This document shows, piece by piece, positions 1-6,911 of a stretch of DNA of 11,150 bases. The stretch's first letter is position 1. Each line of letters starts with the position of its first letter. This DNA comes from an uncultured Tolumonas sp. (GTDB lineage: Bacteria > Pseudomonadota > Gammaproteobacteria > Enterobacterales > Aeromonadaceae), in contig CAIZDF010000354.1 of NCBI GenBank assembly GCA_903931645.1, positions 1 to 11,150 on the forward strand, in the 5' to 3' direction. Below the pieces are notes generated by a model. The model saw nothing but the letters and a program-made list of their open reading frames with translations. It was not told the origin of the DNA and ran no database searches. The translations under genes and the position numbers were made by a program.

Positions 1-932
1 AGATATCCCTGCTGAATCAGATAAGGCTCGAGAACATCTTCTATCGTTTCTTTTTCTTCGCCGATCGCCGCAGCCAGGTTTTCAACTCCTACCGGGCCAC
101 CCAAGAATTTGTCGATGATCGCCAGTAACAGCTTGCGATCCATATAATCAAAACCGGCGTTATCGACATCGAGCATATCCAGTGCTTGTGCGGCAATGTT
201 ATCGGAGATATGGCCGTTGGCGCGGATCTCGGCAAAATCGCGTACCCGACGTAGCAGACGATTGGCAATGCGCGGTGTACCTCGCGCACGCTTAGCGATT
301 TCGAAGGCACCTTGCTTATCTAATGATAAACCCAGCACATCAGCACTGCGGCCCACAATATGCGCCAGATCTTCCACCTTATAAAACTCAAGGCGTTGCA
401 CGATACCAAAACGATCACGCAGTGGCGATGTCAGTGAACCAGCGCGGGTAGTCGCACCAATCAGGGTAAACGGCGGTAATTCTAATTTGATCGAGCGCGC
501 AGCGGGCCCCTCACCGATCATGATATCCAGCTGATAATCTTCCATTGCCGGATAGAGCACTTCTTCCACCACCGGGCTGAGACGGTGAATTTCATCGATA
601 AACAGAACATCGTGGGGTTCGAGATTAGTCAGTAATGCCGCCAAATCACCGGCTCGCTCTAATACTGGGCCTGAGGTGGTTTTAATATTCACGCCCATCT
701 CATTGGCAATGATGTTGGCCAAGGTGGTTTTGCCTAACCCTGGGGGGCCAAAGATCAACACATGATCAAGCGCTTCGCTACGACGACGGGCCGCTTCGAT
801 GAAGATCTCCATCTGCGAGCGCACCTGATCCTGCCCCTGATAATCAGCCAGCAGTTTAGGCCGGATCGCACGATCCAGTTGGTCATCTTCGGTGATTGCA
901 GCAGGAGCAATCAGGCGGTCGGCTTCAATCAT
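1..932 (-). CDS. ruvB: Holliday junction branch migration ATPase RuvB (3' end cut by window edge)
   Basis: RuvB is the AAA+ motor that, as hexamers loaded by RuvA, pumps duplex DNA through Holliday junctions during recombinational repair. The start is ATG at 932-930, giving [17 protein letters not shown] Shine-Dalgarno lies 10 nt upstream, next to the ruvA stop, with 16 nt between the two genes. The window holds 310 codons. The last complete codons read [10 protein letters not shown], which aligns with residues 301-310 of the 336-residue E. coli protein, so about 26 residues are missing off the left edge. Walker A GPPGLGKT is at 62-69, Walker B FIDEIH has D113/E114, sensor 1 GATTRAG is at 159-165, and the SPLRDRFG arginine-finger segment has R174. 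All match E. coli numbering. It is the distal gene of the SOS-type ruvAB unit. Identification is essentially certain. Confidence 0.98.
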   Translation of the reverse strand, partial: MIEADRLIAPAAITEDDQLDRAIRPKLLADYQGQDQVRSQMEIFIEAARRRSEALDHVLIFGPPGLGKTTLANIIANEMGVNIKTTSGPVLERAGDLAALLTNLEPHDVLFIDEIHRLSPVVEEVLYPAMEDYQLDIMIGEGPAARSIKLELPPFTLIGATTRAGSLTSPLRDRFGIVQRLEFYKVEDLAHIVGRSADVLGLSLDKQGAFEIAKRARGTPRIANRLLRRVRDFAEIRANGHISDNIAAQALDMLDVDNAGFDYMDRKLLLAIIDKFLGGPVGVENLAAAIGEEKETIEDVLEPYLIQQGY

Positions 933-948
933 GATCTCATCGCTTCCG

Positions 949-1569
949 TTACAACATAGCTCGTAGTGCTTCTCGAATGACATTTTCGACTGTCATCTCG
1001 GGTTTCATTACTTTACTTACCACCAGACTGGCTTGCTGTGGTTTATAGCCCAAAGACAACAAGGCGGCGACAGCTTCTGATTCGACAGTATCAGCTGGTG
1101 CAGCAGCGGTAGCATTATCTGCGGGTGCAGCATCGGTGTAGGGGGTGAATAAGTCATGGCCATTCCACCCCTTGAGGCGATCTTTCATCTCGACGATCAG
1201 GCGTTCTGCAGTCTTTTTACCAACGCCAGGCAATTTCACTAGAGACGAGACATCTTCGCGCTCAACGCAGGCGACAAACTGATTCGCCGACATGCCTGAC
1301 ATGATTGCCAGCGCCAATTTCGGACCAACACCATTGGCTTTCAGTAATTCTCGAAACAGCATACGCTCTTGGCGGGTATTAAAACCATACAGCAATTGCG
1401 CGTCTTCACGCACCACAAAGTGGGTGATAATAGTGGCTTCCTGCCCAATAGCAGGTAGCTCGTAGAAGCAAGTCATCGGCAATTGGAGTTCATAACCCAC
1501 ACCACCAACATCCAACAGAATTTCCGGTGGGGATTTCTCGATAATGATGCCATGCAGTCTGCCAATCAC
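949..1569 (-). CDS. ruvA: Holliday junction DNA helicase subunit RuvA
   Basis: RuvA binds four-way junctions as a tetramer and loads RuvB rings on opposite arms. The product is 206 residues (E. coli 203). Domain I (OB fold, about 1-62) carries the acidic-pin pair E55-D56 in [12 protein letters not shown]. Domain II has two helix-hairpin-helix motifs, ANGVGPK at 78-84 and LPGVGKK at 113-119. An Ala/Asp-rich flexible linker spans roughly 145-162. The RuvB-binding domain III is at 163-206 ([18 protein letters not shown]). The start codon is GTG (1569-1567), chosen because an AAGGAG Shine-Dalgarno lies 7 nt upstream and the protein then begins MIGRLHG as in E. coli. The stop TAA at 951-949 is immediately followed by the ruvB ribosome site. 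A LexA operator about 45 nt upstream implies SOS induction together with ruvB. Confidence 0.98.
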   Translation of the reverse strand: MIGRLHGIIIEKSPPEILLDVGGVGYELQLPMTCFYELPAIGQEATIITHFVVREDAQLLYGFNTRQERMLFRELLKANGVGPKLALAIMSGMSANQFVACVEREDVSSLVKLPGVGKKTAERLIVEMKDRLKGWNGHDLFTPYTDAAPADNATAAAPADTVESEAVAALLSLGYKPQQASLVVSKVMKPEMTVENVIREALRAML

Positions 1570-1576
1570 GCGCTTG

Positions 1577-1582
1577 CTCCTT
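1577..1582 (-). promoter_or_regulatory. ribosome binding site fixing the ruvA GTG start
   Basis: On the minus strand AAGGAG lies 7 nt before the GTG at 1569-1567. This strong match to the anti-Shine-Dalgarno supports the non-ATG start. No better in-frame ATG is seen at the N-terminus. Confidence 0.8.
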
Positions 1583-1614
1583 CGGTTTAATTATCGCGCT
1601 AGCATAATAAATAA

Positions 1615-1630
1615 CTGGATGAACATCCAG
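1615..1630 (-). promoter_or_regulatory. LexA operator (SOS box) controlling ruvAB
   Basis: The minus strand reads CTGGATGTTCATCCAG, a perfect CTG-N10-CAG with fully palindromic arms. Symmetry extends outward, giving a 12-bp inverted repeat over 1610-1635. The E. coli ruvA SOS box, as I recall it, is nearly the same (CTGGAT...ATCCAG). It lies 13 nt after the ruvC stop and about 45 nt before the ruvA GTG, so repression would affect ruvAB but not ruvC. Candidate -10 elements just downstream are TATTAT (1603-1608) and GATAAT (1590-1595). Neither has a convincing -35, so the exact promoter is not assigned. Confidence 0.9.
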
Positions 1631-1642
1631 TTATTCGGTGGT

Positions 1643-2164
1643 TTATCGCAGGCGTCCACGCACGGTACCCTGCACTTTACCCGCCATCCGCAATAATGTG
1701 TGTTGGGTGTGCGTATGGCACAAGGCGACCGCCAGTGCGTCCGCCGCATCCGCCTGTGGACAGGCCGGCAATTTCAGTAACTGCTTGACCATGTGCTGCA
1801 CCTGCTCTTTATCGGCCGCACCAGTGCCAACAACCGATTGTTTAACCTGACGGGCAGAATATTCAGCAACCGGTAACCCTGCATTGACAGCCGCGACAAT
1901 CGCACTGCCCCTCGCCTGCCCCAGTTTTAAGGCGGAATCGGGGTTTTTCGCCATAAAGACCTGCTCGATGGCAAACAGATCCGGCTTGAATTGCAGAATA
2001 ATTTCGCTGATACCATCGTAAATTTGTTTCAATTTACCCGACAGTTGTTCGCCACTGGTACGGATACAGCCAGAGCCAAGGTATTCCACCTTGCCTGCCT
2101 GTTGCCGGATCACGCCATAGCCCGTAATACGCGACCCCGGATCAATACCCAGAATAATGGTCAT
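1643..2164 (-). CDS. ruvC: Holliday junction resolvase RuvC
   Basis: RuvC is the dimeric, Mg-dependent endonuclease that nicks Holliday junctions symmetrically in cooperation with RuvAB. The product is 173 residues, the same length as E. coli RuvC. The four acidic catalytic residues of the RNase H-like fold are visible: D8 in GIDPGS, E67 in AIEQVF, and D139 and D142 in ADAADALA (D7, E66, D138, D141 in the usual numbering without the initiator Met). ATG is at 2164-2162. No strong Shine-Dalgarno is seen in the A/T-rich leader. It lies between the yebC terminator upstream and the LexA box downstream, so it probably has its own promoter in 2165-2232 or depends on readthrough. A TATAAG at 2172-2177 is the only -10-like element I noticed and it lacks a good -35. 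LexA control of ruvC itself is not expected from this layout. Confidence 0.98.
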   Translation of the reverse strand: MTIILGIDPGSRITGYGVIRQQAGKVEYLGSGCIRTSGEQLSGKLKQIYDGISEIILQFKPDLFAIEQVFMAKNPDSALKLGQARGSAIVAAVNAGLPVAEYSARQVKQSVVGTGAADKEQVQHMVKQLLKLPACPQADAADALAVALCHTHTQHTLLRMAGKVQGTVRGRLR

Positions 2165-2232
2165 AACAATACTTATAAAAATGAAGAAATAAACAGCCGC
2201 AGACTAACACGACAGGAAAAAACTGCGCTAAC

Positions 2233-2254
2233 AAAAAAGGGAGCCGAAGCTCCC
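2233..2254 (-). terminator. intrinsic terminator downstream of yebC
   Basis: Read on the minus strand, GGGAGC-TTCG-GCTCCC is followed at once by six T residues. That is a six-base-pair GC-rich stem with the very stable UUCG tetraloop and a U tract. It begins about 40 nt after the yebC stop and separates yebC from ruvC. A small inverted repeat (CTGTCA/TGACAG, 2260-2273) sits just ahead of it in the transcript. Confidence 0.93.
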
Positions 2255-2294
2255 TGTTCCTGTCAACTGACAGCGGTGACGCAGACTGGAAACA

Positions 2295-3038
2295 TTATTC
2301 CAGTGTGGCAGCTACTTCATCAGAAATAGTACCGTTGTGATAAACCTCTTGTACGTCGTCCAGATCTTCCAGCATATAGATCAGACGCAGCAATTTCGGT
2401 GCATCATCAGCAGTCAGATCTACTTCGGTGCTAGGGATCATACTGACATTGGCATTCTCTGGTTTGAAACCAGCGGCTTCTAAGGCATCCAATACAGTAC
2501 CGAAATCAAATGGCGAGGTATAAACGTCGATTGAACCATCATCGTTGGTTTCAACGTCATCAGCACCCGCTTCCAACGCCGCTTCCATCAATGCATCTTC
2601 GTCTGCGTTGGTGAAAGAGAGAATGCCTTTTTTGGTAAACAGATAGGCTACTGAGCCATCAGTACCCAACGCACCGCCGCTTTTACTGAACGCATGACGC
2701 ACACCAGCAACAGTACGGTTGCGGTTGTCGGTCATACATTCAACCATCACTGCAGTGCCTGCCGGGCCGTAACCTTCATACACCAGGGTTTCTAATTCAA
2801 CGCCATCGTCACCACCGGCACCACGCTTGATCGCACGATCTACAGTATCACGCGTCATGTTGATAGACAGTGCTGCAGCAACAGCCGCACGCAGACGCGG
2901 ATTAGAACCACCATCAGGGCCACCCAGACGGGCTGCCGTGGTAATTTCACGGATCATTTTTGTAAACATTTTACCGCGTTTCGCATCTTGCGCTGCTTTG
3001 CGGTGTTTAATGTTGGCCCACTTACTGTGACCTGCCAT
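2295..3038 (-). CDS. yebC: YebC/PmpR (TACO1) family protein
   Basis: The product is 247 residues (E. coli YebC 246) and is collinear throughout. It starts [23 protein letters not shown] and has the conserved segments [33 protein letters not shown] and MIPST. The family has been described as a transcriptional regulator and, more recently, as a ribosome-associated factor that relieves stalling at proline-rich stretches. Which applies here cannot be told from sequence. The start ATG at 3038-3036 is preceded by GGGAG with 6 nt spacing. An in-frame GTG at 3119 would add 27 non-conserved residues read through an inverted repeat and is rejected. It lies between aspS and the ruv genes, as in E. coli, 110 nt after aspS, and ends at a strong terminator. 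Confidence 0.96.
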   Translation of the reverse strand: MAGHSKWANIKHRKAAQDAKRGKMFTKMIREITTAARLGGPDGGSNPRLRAAVAAALSINMTRDTVDRAIKRGAGGDDGVELETLVYEGYGPAGTAVMVECMTDNRNRTVAGVRHAFSKSGGALGTDGSVAYLFTKKGILSFTNADEDALMEAALEAGADDVETNDDGSIDVYTSPFDFGTVLDALEAAGFKPENANVSMIPSTEVDLTADDAPKLLRLIYMLEDLDDVQEVYHNGTISDEVAATLE

Positions 3039-3086
3039 AACTCTCTCCCGATAAAAATTAACGCTGAATTTATCAGCTAAAATCAG

Positions 3087-3136
3087 CGGGTAACGTGGTG
3101 ACAGTAGCATTCCCGTCACAAAAGCCGCGTTACCCG
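3087..3136 (-). repeat. compound inverted repeat between aspS and yebC
   Basis: Outer 9-bp arms CGGGTAACG (3087-3095) and CGTTACCCG (3128-3136) are perfectly complementary. Inside them, GTGAC (3098-3102) and GTCAC (3115-3119) form a second stem with a 12-nt loop. Transcribed from the aspS side it would fold into a two-tier hairpin 12 nt after the aspS stop. The T-rich runs precede the hairpin and only TTTT follows at some distance, so it is not a classic terminator. It may act as an RNA 3'-end or processing structure, or in control of yebC. The function is unknown. Confidence 0.7.
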
Positions 3137-3148
3137 AAAAACAAAAAC

Positions 3149-4915
3149 TTATTCGGCGGCTTTCACCGTGGTTTGAATAGCCAGCTCACCCAGTTGTTGC
3201 TGGTTTGCAAAACTTGGCGCATCCGTCATCAAACAAGCAGCGGCAGTGGTTTTCGGGAACGCAATCACGTCACGAATGTTGTCGCTGCCAATCAACAGCA
3301 TGGTCAGACGATCGAGACCAAAAGCCAGACCGGCATGCGGTGGCGTACCGAATTTCAGCGCATCAAGCAGGAAGCCGAATTTCTCTTTTTGTTCTGCTTC
3401 GCTGATACCGATGGCACGGAATACGGTCTGCTGCATTTCGCTGCGGTGAATACGCACTGAACCACCACCCACTTCATAACCGTTGATCACCATGTCATAG
3501 GCGTTCGCGTAAGCAGCCAATGGGTCAGCTTCCAGCTGGGCTGGCGTGAAATCTTTTGGTGCGGTGAATGGGTGATGCATCGCAGTTACACCACCTTCAC
3601 CGTCTTCTTCAAACATTGGGAAATCAACAACCCACAATGGTTTCCAGCAGTTTTCCACCAGATCCAGATCGCGACCCAGTTTCAGGCGCAACGCACCAAT
3701 GGCATCGCACACCACTTTTTTACTGTCAGCGCCAAAGAAGATGATATCGCCGTCTTGTGCGCCAGTGCGGCTCAGAATTTCACGCACGATCTCATCATTC
3801 AGGAACTTAGCCACTGGCGATTGCACGCCTTCCAGCCCACTAGCCGCCTGATTGACCTTCATCCATGCCAGACCTTTCGCGCCATAGATAGCCACGAACT
3901 GGGTATATTCGTCGATCTGTTTACGCGACAACTGGGCACCACCCGGTACACGCAGCGCAGCGACACGACCTTTCGGATCATTCGCAGGGTTTGCAAACAC
4001 CGCAAACGCTACCTCTTTCAGTAAGTCAGCGATATCGACCATTTCCATCGGGTTACGCAGATCGGGTTTATCAGAACCGTAGCGGCGCATCGCTTCGTCA
4101 AAGGTCATGATTGGGAACTGACCCAAATCAACACCAATGATGTTCTGCCACAGACCACGGATCAGATTTTCCATCAGTTCACGCACTTGATCAGCGTTCA
4201 GGAATGAAGTTTCCACGTCGATCTGGGTGAATTCTGGCTGGCGGTCAGCACGCAGATCTTCATCACGGAAGCATTTCACGATCTGATAATAACGGTCAAA
4301 ACCCGACATCATCAGCAGCTGTTTGAACAGCTGTGGTGATTGTGGCAGCGCGTAGAATTTGCCTTTGTGCACACGGCTTGGCACCAGGTAGTCACGCGCG
4401 CCTTCCGGTGTCGCTTTGGTCAGCATTGGGGTTTCAATATCGAGGAAACCGTGCTCATCCATATACCGACGCACGAAACTGGTAATGCGAGCGCGTGTTT
4501 TCAGCGACGCGGCCATTTCAGGGCGACGCAGATCGAGATAACGGTATTTCAGACGTTGTTCTTCGGTGTTGGTCTGGTTGAAATCCAGTGGTAAGGCTTC
4601 GGAGCGGTTGATGATCTCTAAACCATGCGCGAACACTTCGACTTCGCCAGTCGCCATATCTTTGTTGATCTGGCTTTCTGGGCGAGCGCGTACTGTACCA
4701 GTGACACGAATACAGAATTCATTACGCAGTTCTGATGCCAGTGCGAATGCTTCCGGCTGATCCGGATCGAAAAACACCTGAATGATGCCTTCGCGGTCAC
4801 GCATGTCGATAAAAATCAGCCCGCCCAAATCGCGACGGCGATGAACCCAACCACACAGGGTTACAGTCTGATCGACATGGCTACTTGTCACCTGACCACA
4901 GTAAATGCTACGCAT
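3149..4915 (-). CDS. aspS: aspartyl-tRNA synthetase (AspRS)
   Basis: AspRS attaches aspartate to tRNA-Asp with ATP in the cytoplasm and is a class IIb synthetase dimer. The product is 588 residues (E. coli 590). The N-terminal OB-fold anticodon domain (about 1-105) contains [23 protein letters not shown] sequence with Leu30. Leu here, rather than His, is typical of the discriminating enzyme that charges only tRNA-Asp. The catalytic core shows QSPQ at 192-195, motif 2 [16 protein letters not shown] at 216-231, and motif 3 GLAFGLDRL at 529-537. The bacterial GAD insertion lies roughly at 290-420. ATG at 4915-4913 has AAGGA 7 nt upstream. It follows the fmdB-like gene by 52 nt with a hairpin between them, suggesting cotranscription from the promoter at 5260-5288. 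Confidence 0.98.
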   Translation of the reverse strand: MRSIYCGQVTSSHVDQTVTLCGWVHRRRDLGGLIFIDMRDREGIIQVFFDPDQPEAFALASELRNEFCIRVTGTVRARPESQINKDMATGEVEVFAHGLEIINRSEALPLDFNQTNTEEQRLKYRYLDLRRPEMAASLKTRARITSFVRRYMDEHGFLDIETPMLTKATPEGARDYLVPSRVHKGKFYALPQSPQLFKQLLMMSGFDRYYQIVKCFRDEDLRADRQPEFTQIDVETSFLNADQVRELMENLIRGLWQNIIGVDLGQFPIMTFDEAMRRYGSDKPDLRNPMEMVDIADLLKEVAFAVFANPANDPKGRVAALRVPGGAQLSRKQIDEYTQFVAIYGAKGLAWMKVNQAASGLEGVQSPVAKFLNDEIVREILSRTGAQDGDIIFFGADSKKVVCDAIGALRLKLGRDLDLVENCWKPLWVVDFPMFEEDGEGGVTAMHHPFTAPKDFTPAQLEADPLAAYANAYDMVINGYEVGGGSVRIHRSEMQQTVFRAIGISEAEQKEKFGFLLDALKFGTPPHAGLAFGLDRLTMLLIGSDNIRDVIAFPKTTAAACLMTDAPSFANQQQLGELAIQTTVKAAE

Positions 4916-4939
4916 GATTTATTCCTTTACTGAATTTAT

Positions 4940-4959
4940 ATCTCCGGCATTCCGGAGAT
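4940..4959 (-). repeat. hairpin in the fmdB-aspS spacer
   Basis: Perfect 8-bp arms ATCTCCGG (4940-4947) and CCGGAGAT (4952-4959) enclose a 4-nt loop. In the minus-strand transcript the hairpin lies 8 nt after the fmdB stop and just before the aspS Shine-Dalgarno (4923-4927). It is followed by ATAAATTC, not a T run, so a strong terminator is unlikely. An mRNA stability, processing or translational-spacing element is possible. Confidence 0.65.
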
Positions 4960-4967
4960 TCATTTAA

Positions 4968-5222
4968 TTATTCGCCAGCAGCCGGACAGCTCGCGCATCC
5001 GCCTTGTGCTGAGTCGCAACTTGCCAGATTCTTTTTCGTGCCGGTTTTGAAATCTGTTTCATACCAGCCACCGCCTTTCAGGCGAAATCTGGGTGCGGAC
5101 AGCAGTTTTTTCAGTGCGGCCTGAGAGCAAGCCGGACAATCCACCAGCGGTGCATCAGACATTTTCTGCAATTTCGCAAGCTGATGACCACAATGAGTAC
5201 ACTCGTACTGATACATTGGCAT
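4968..5222 (-). CDS. FmdB-type zinc-ribbon protein
   Basis: This is a small 84-residue protein of the FmdB/CxxC_CXXC_SSSS putative regulatory family. It begins MPMYQYECTHCG, with C8-x2-C11 and C29-x2-C32 (VDCPAC) forming the likely Zn knuckle pair. The conserved GGGWYETDFK segment is at about 50-59. The tail is Cys-containing (C69, C76, C79). The start at 5222 was chosen because family members begin MPxYxYxC. An in-frame TTG at 5249 would add nine unrelated residues. The ribosome site is modest (AGG, 9 nt upstream). The molecular function of the family is not established. It is the first gene of the probable fmdB-aspS(-yebC) unit and is divergent from miaB. Confidence 0.88.
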   Translation of the reverse strand: MPMYQYECTHCGHQLAKLQKMSDAPLVDCPACSQAALKKLLSAPRFRLKGGGWYETDFKTGTKKNLASCDSAQGGCASCPAAGE

Positions 5223-5259
5223 AATGCTAAACCTACGATTGATCCACAAAAGACCGGGT

Positions 5260-5288
5260 CTTATAGAGGAAAGTCGGCGCGCTGATAA
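5260..5288 (-). promoter_or_regulatory. sigma-70 type promoter for fmdB-aspS
   Basis: On the minus strand TTATCA (5283-5288) and TATAAG (5260-5265) are separated by exactly 17 nt. The predicted start is near 5253, leaving a leader of about 30 nt before the fmdB ATG. The stretch after the -10 is GC-rich (GACCCGG). That is the kind of discriminator associated with stringent control of translation genes, which would suit aspS. The stringent-control idea is inference. Confidence 0.6.
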
Positions 5289-5362
5289 CTAGCCGAAGCA
5301 GGGATTCCCATGCTTGATTGACAGGAAAGATGTGAATTCTGGTCAGGTTAAAGCTGCAAATA

Positions 5363-5379
5363 TAGTCAGTACCTGACTA
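5363..5379. promoter_or_regulatory. 17-bp perfect dyad upstream of miaB (possible operator)
   Basis: TAGTCAG-TAC-CTGACTA has 7-bp arms around a 3-bp centre. Further GTCAG copies stand at 5342-5346 and 5414-5418. The dyad overlaps the -35/spacer of the best candidate miaB promoter, a location suited to a dimeric DNA-binding protein. I do not recognise it as the site of a known regulator. Confidence 0.5.
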
Positions 5380-5391
5380 ACCAAGTAGAAT
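5363..5391 (+). promoter_or_regulatory. candidate sigma-70 promoter for miaB
   Basis: TAGTCA (5363-5368) and TAGAAT (5386-5391) are separated by 17 nt. Each matches four or five of the six consensus bases. The predicted start is near 5398, giving a leader of about 30 nt. An exact TTGACA at 5318-5323 has no usable -10 at the right distance. Confidence 0.45.
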
Positions 5392-5428
5392 ACTGCGTCT
5401 TTGTTAATAGTGAGTCAGCTAACAATCC

Positions 5429-6859
5429 ATGAGCAAGAAACTGCATATCAAAACCTGGGGCTGCCAGATGAACGAGTACGACTCGGCCAAAATGGTAGAT
5501 TTGTTGACCAGTTCACTGGGTTATGAAACCACCGAGCTTCCGGAAGAAGCTGACCTGCTGGTATTGAATACCTGTTCTATTCGCGAAAAAGCGCAAGAAA
5601 AACTGTTCCACCAGTTAGGACGCTGGAAAGAGCTAAAAAAGAAAAACCCTGAGCTGGTGATCGCTGTCGGCGGTTGCGTAGCATCACAAGAAGGCAAAGC
5701 GATCCGCTCGCGCGCGCCGAATGTTGATGTGGTGTTTGGCCCACAAACCCTGCACCGCCTGCCCAACATGATCAAGCAAGTGAAAGCCGGTCATGGCGCA
5801 CAGGTCGATGTGTCGTTCCCAGAAATCGAGAAATTCGACAATCTGCCAGAACCGCGTGCCGAAGGCCCGACTGCCTATGTTTCCATCATGGAAGGTTGTT
5901 CCAAATATTGTACTTACTGCGTGGTGCCTTATACCCGTGGTGAGGAAGTCAGCCGCCCGTTAGATGATGTGCTGTATGAAATTGCGCAACTGGCAGAACA
6001 AGGCGTGCGTGAAGTGAATCTGCTGGGGCAAAACGTGAACGCTTATCGCGGTGCGAACCACGATGGCAGCATCTGCAGCTTTGCTCAGTTGTTACGTATG
6101 GTAGCCGCGATTGATGGCATCGACCGTATTCGTTACACCACCAGCCACCCAATTGAATTCACCGACGACATTATCGAAGTGTATCAAGACACGCCTGAAC
6201 TGGTGAGTTTCCTGCATCTGCCAGTACAAAGTGGTTCAGACAAGATCCTGTCGATGATGAAACGCCCGCATACCGCGTTGGAATACAAATCGAAAATCCG
6301 CAAGCTGAAAACAGTGCGGCCTGACATTCTGATCAGTTCTGACTTTATCGTGGGTTTCCCCGGTGAAACCGATGACGATTTTGCCAAAACCATGAAACTG
6401 ATTGAAGATGTACAGTTCGACACCAGCTATAGCTTCATTTTCAGTGCACGCCCGGGTACCCCAGCAGCGGATATGCCCGACGATACGCCGTTGGAAGTGA
6501 AAAAAGAGCGTCTGTATCACTTGCAGCAAACCATCAACAATCAGGCGATGTTATACAGCCGCCAGATGCACGACTCCATTCAACGCATTTTGGTGGAAGG
6601 CCCATCCAGCCAGAACATTATGGAGTTGCGCGGCCGCACCGAAAATAACCGCGTGGTGAATTTCGAAGGTGATGCCCGTCTGATTGGTCAGTTTGTTGAT
6701 GTTCGAATTACCGAAGCGCGCCCGCATTCGCTGCGTGGTGAGATTGTCCGTACCGAAGCTGAGATGGATCTGCGCCATCAAATCAAGCCAGCGGAGATTT
6801 TAAGTCGCCGCCCAGATGGTGTTGCCGATGAATTGGGTGTTGCCCAGTTCCGCCCATAA
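5429..6859 (+). CDS. miaB: tRNA-2-methylthio-N6-dimethylallyladenosine synthase MiaB
   Basis: MiaB is a radical-SAM methylthiotransferase that converts i6A37 to ms2i6A37 in tRNAs reading UNN codons, which helps reading-frame maintenance. The product is 476 residues (E. coli 474). The N-terminal MTTase domain has the auxiliary 4Fe-4S ligands C12, C49 and C83. The radical-SAM CxxxCxxC is C157, C161, C164 in [11 protein letters not shown]-terminal TRAM RNA-binding domain spans roughly 377-442 (ILVEG...GRTENNRVV...SLRGEIV). The ATG at 5429 gives [19 protein letters not shown], which is the family N-terminus. The Shine-Dalgarno is poor (GTGAG about 14 nt upstream), so translation may be modest. 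It is divergent from fmdB and followed by a terminator hairpin. Confidence 0.98.
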   Translation: MSKKLHIKTWGCQMNEYDSAKMVDLLTSSLGYETTELPEEADLLVLNTCSIREKAQEKLFHQLGRWKELKKKNPELVIAVGGCVASQEGKAIRSRAPNVDVVFGPQTLHRLPNMIKQVKAGHGAQVDVSFPEIEKFDNLPEPRAEGPTAYVSIMEGCSKYCTYCVVPYTRGEEVSRPLDDVLYEIAQLAEQGVREVNLLGQNVNAYRGANHDGSICSFAQLLRMVAAIDGIDRIRYTTSHPIEFTDDIIEVYQDTPELVSFLHLPVQSGSDKILSMMKRPHTALEYKSKIRKLKTVRPDILISSDFIVGFPGETDDDFAKTMKLIEDVQFDTSYSFIFSARPGTPAADMPDDTPLEVKKERLYHLQQTINNQAMLYSRQMHDSIQRILVEGPSSQNIMELRGRTENNRVVNFEGDARLIGQFVDVRITEARPHSLRGEIVRTEAEMDLRHQIKPAEILSRRPDGVADELGVAQFRP

Positions 6860-6860
6860 T
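6833..6860 (+). promoter_or_regulatory. weak candidate promoter for the phoH operon
   Basis: TTGGGT (6833-6838) and CATAAT (6855-6860) are 16 nt apart, and the -10 overlaps the miaB stop codon. The predicted start near 6867 lies just before the palindrome at 6873-6890. The -10 matches 5 of 6 consensus bases but the -35 only 3 of 6. It is listed because no room for a promoter exists between the palindrome and the phoH ribosome site. Confidence 0.3.
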
Positions 6861-6872
6861 CACTGACTCTCT

Positions 6873-6896
6873 GGCCGTCATATGACGGCCTGTTTT
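6873..6896 (+). terminator. palindromic intrinsic terminator after miaB
   Basis: GGCCGTCATATGACGGCC (6873-6890) is a perfect 18-bp palindrome forming a 7-bp GC-rich stem with an ATAT loop. It is followed by TGTTTT. It starts 13 nt after the miaB stop. The T run is short and interrupted, so readthrough into phoH is plausible. If the phoH transcript starts before it, the same hairpin would be an attenuator. Confidence 0.75.
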
Positions 6897-6901
6897 ATAA
6901 C

Positions 6902-6906
6902 GAGGA
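6902..6906 (+). promoter_or_regulatory. ribosome binding site fixing the phoH TTG start
   Basis: GAGGA ends 5 nt before the TTG at 6912-6914. The in-frame ATG at 6882 has no Shine-Dalgarno and lies inside the terminator palindrome. The TTG start also gives an N-terminus within one residue of the E. coli YbeZ length up to the conserved LxPAD segment. Confidence 0.8.
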
Positions 6907-6911
6907 ATACC

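Noticed and set aside
1610..1635. Hairpin after ruvC read as a Rho-independent terminator
   Set aside because: The loop would be only about 2-4 nt, the stem is not GC-rich and no clean T run follows. The CTG-N10-CAG spacing and the position before ruvA fit a LexA operator much better.
2260..2273. CTGTCAACTGACAG as a second LexA box
   Set aside because: The spacing is CTG-N8-CAG, not N10, and it lies between the yebC stop and its terminator.
3039..3119. N-terminal extension of yebC from an in-frame GTG
   Set aside because: The extra 27 residues have no family support and run through an inverted repeat. The ATG at 3038 has a good ribosome site and the conserved MAGHSKWAN start.
3572..4024. 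150-codon open frame on the plus strand inside aspS
   Set aside because: It is antisense to a strongly conserved synthetase, has no recognisable motif and is best explained as a shadow frame.
5223..5249. Upstream TTG start for the fmdB-like gene
   Set aside because: It would lie almost at the predicted transcription start and adds nine residues before the characteristic MPxYxYxC beginning.
5318..5346. Exact TTGACA at 5318-5323 as the miaB -35
   Set aside because: No acceptable -10 occurs 15-19 nt downstream; the bases there read around TGGTCAGG.
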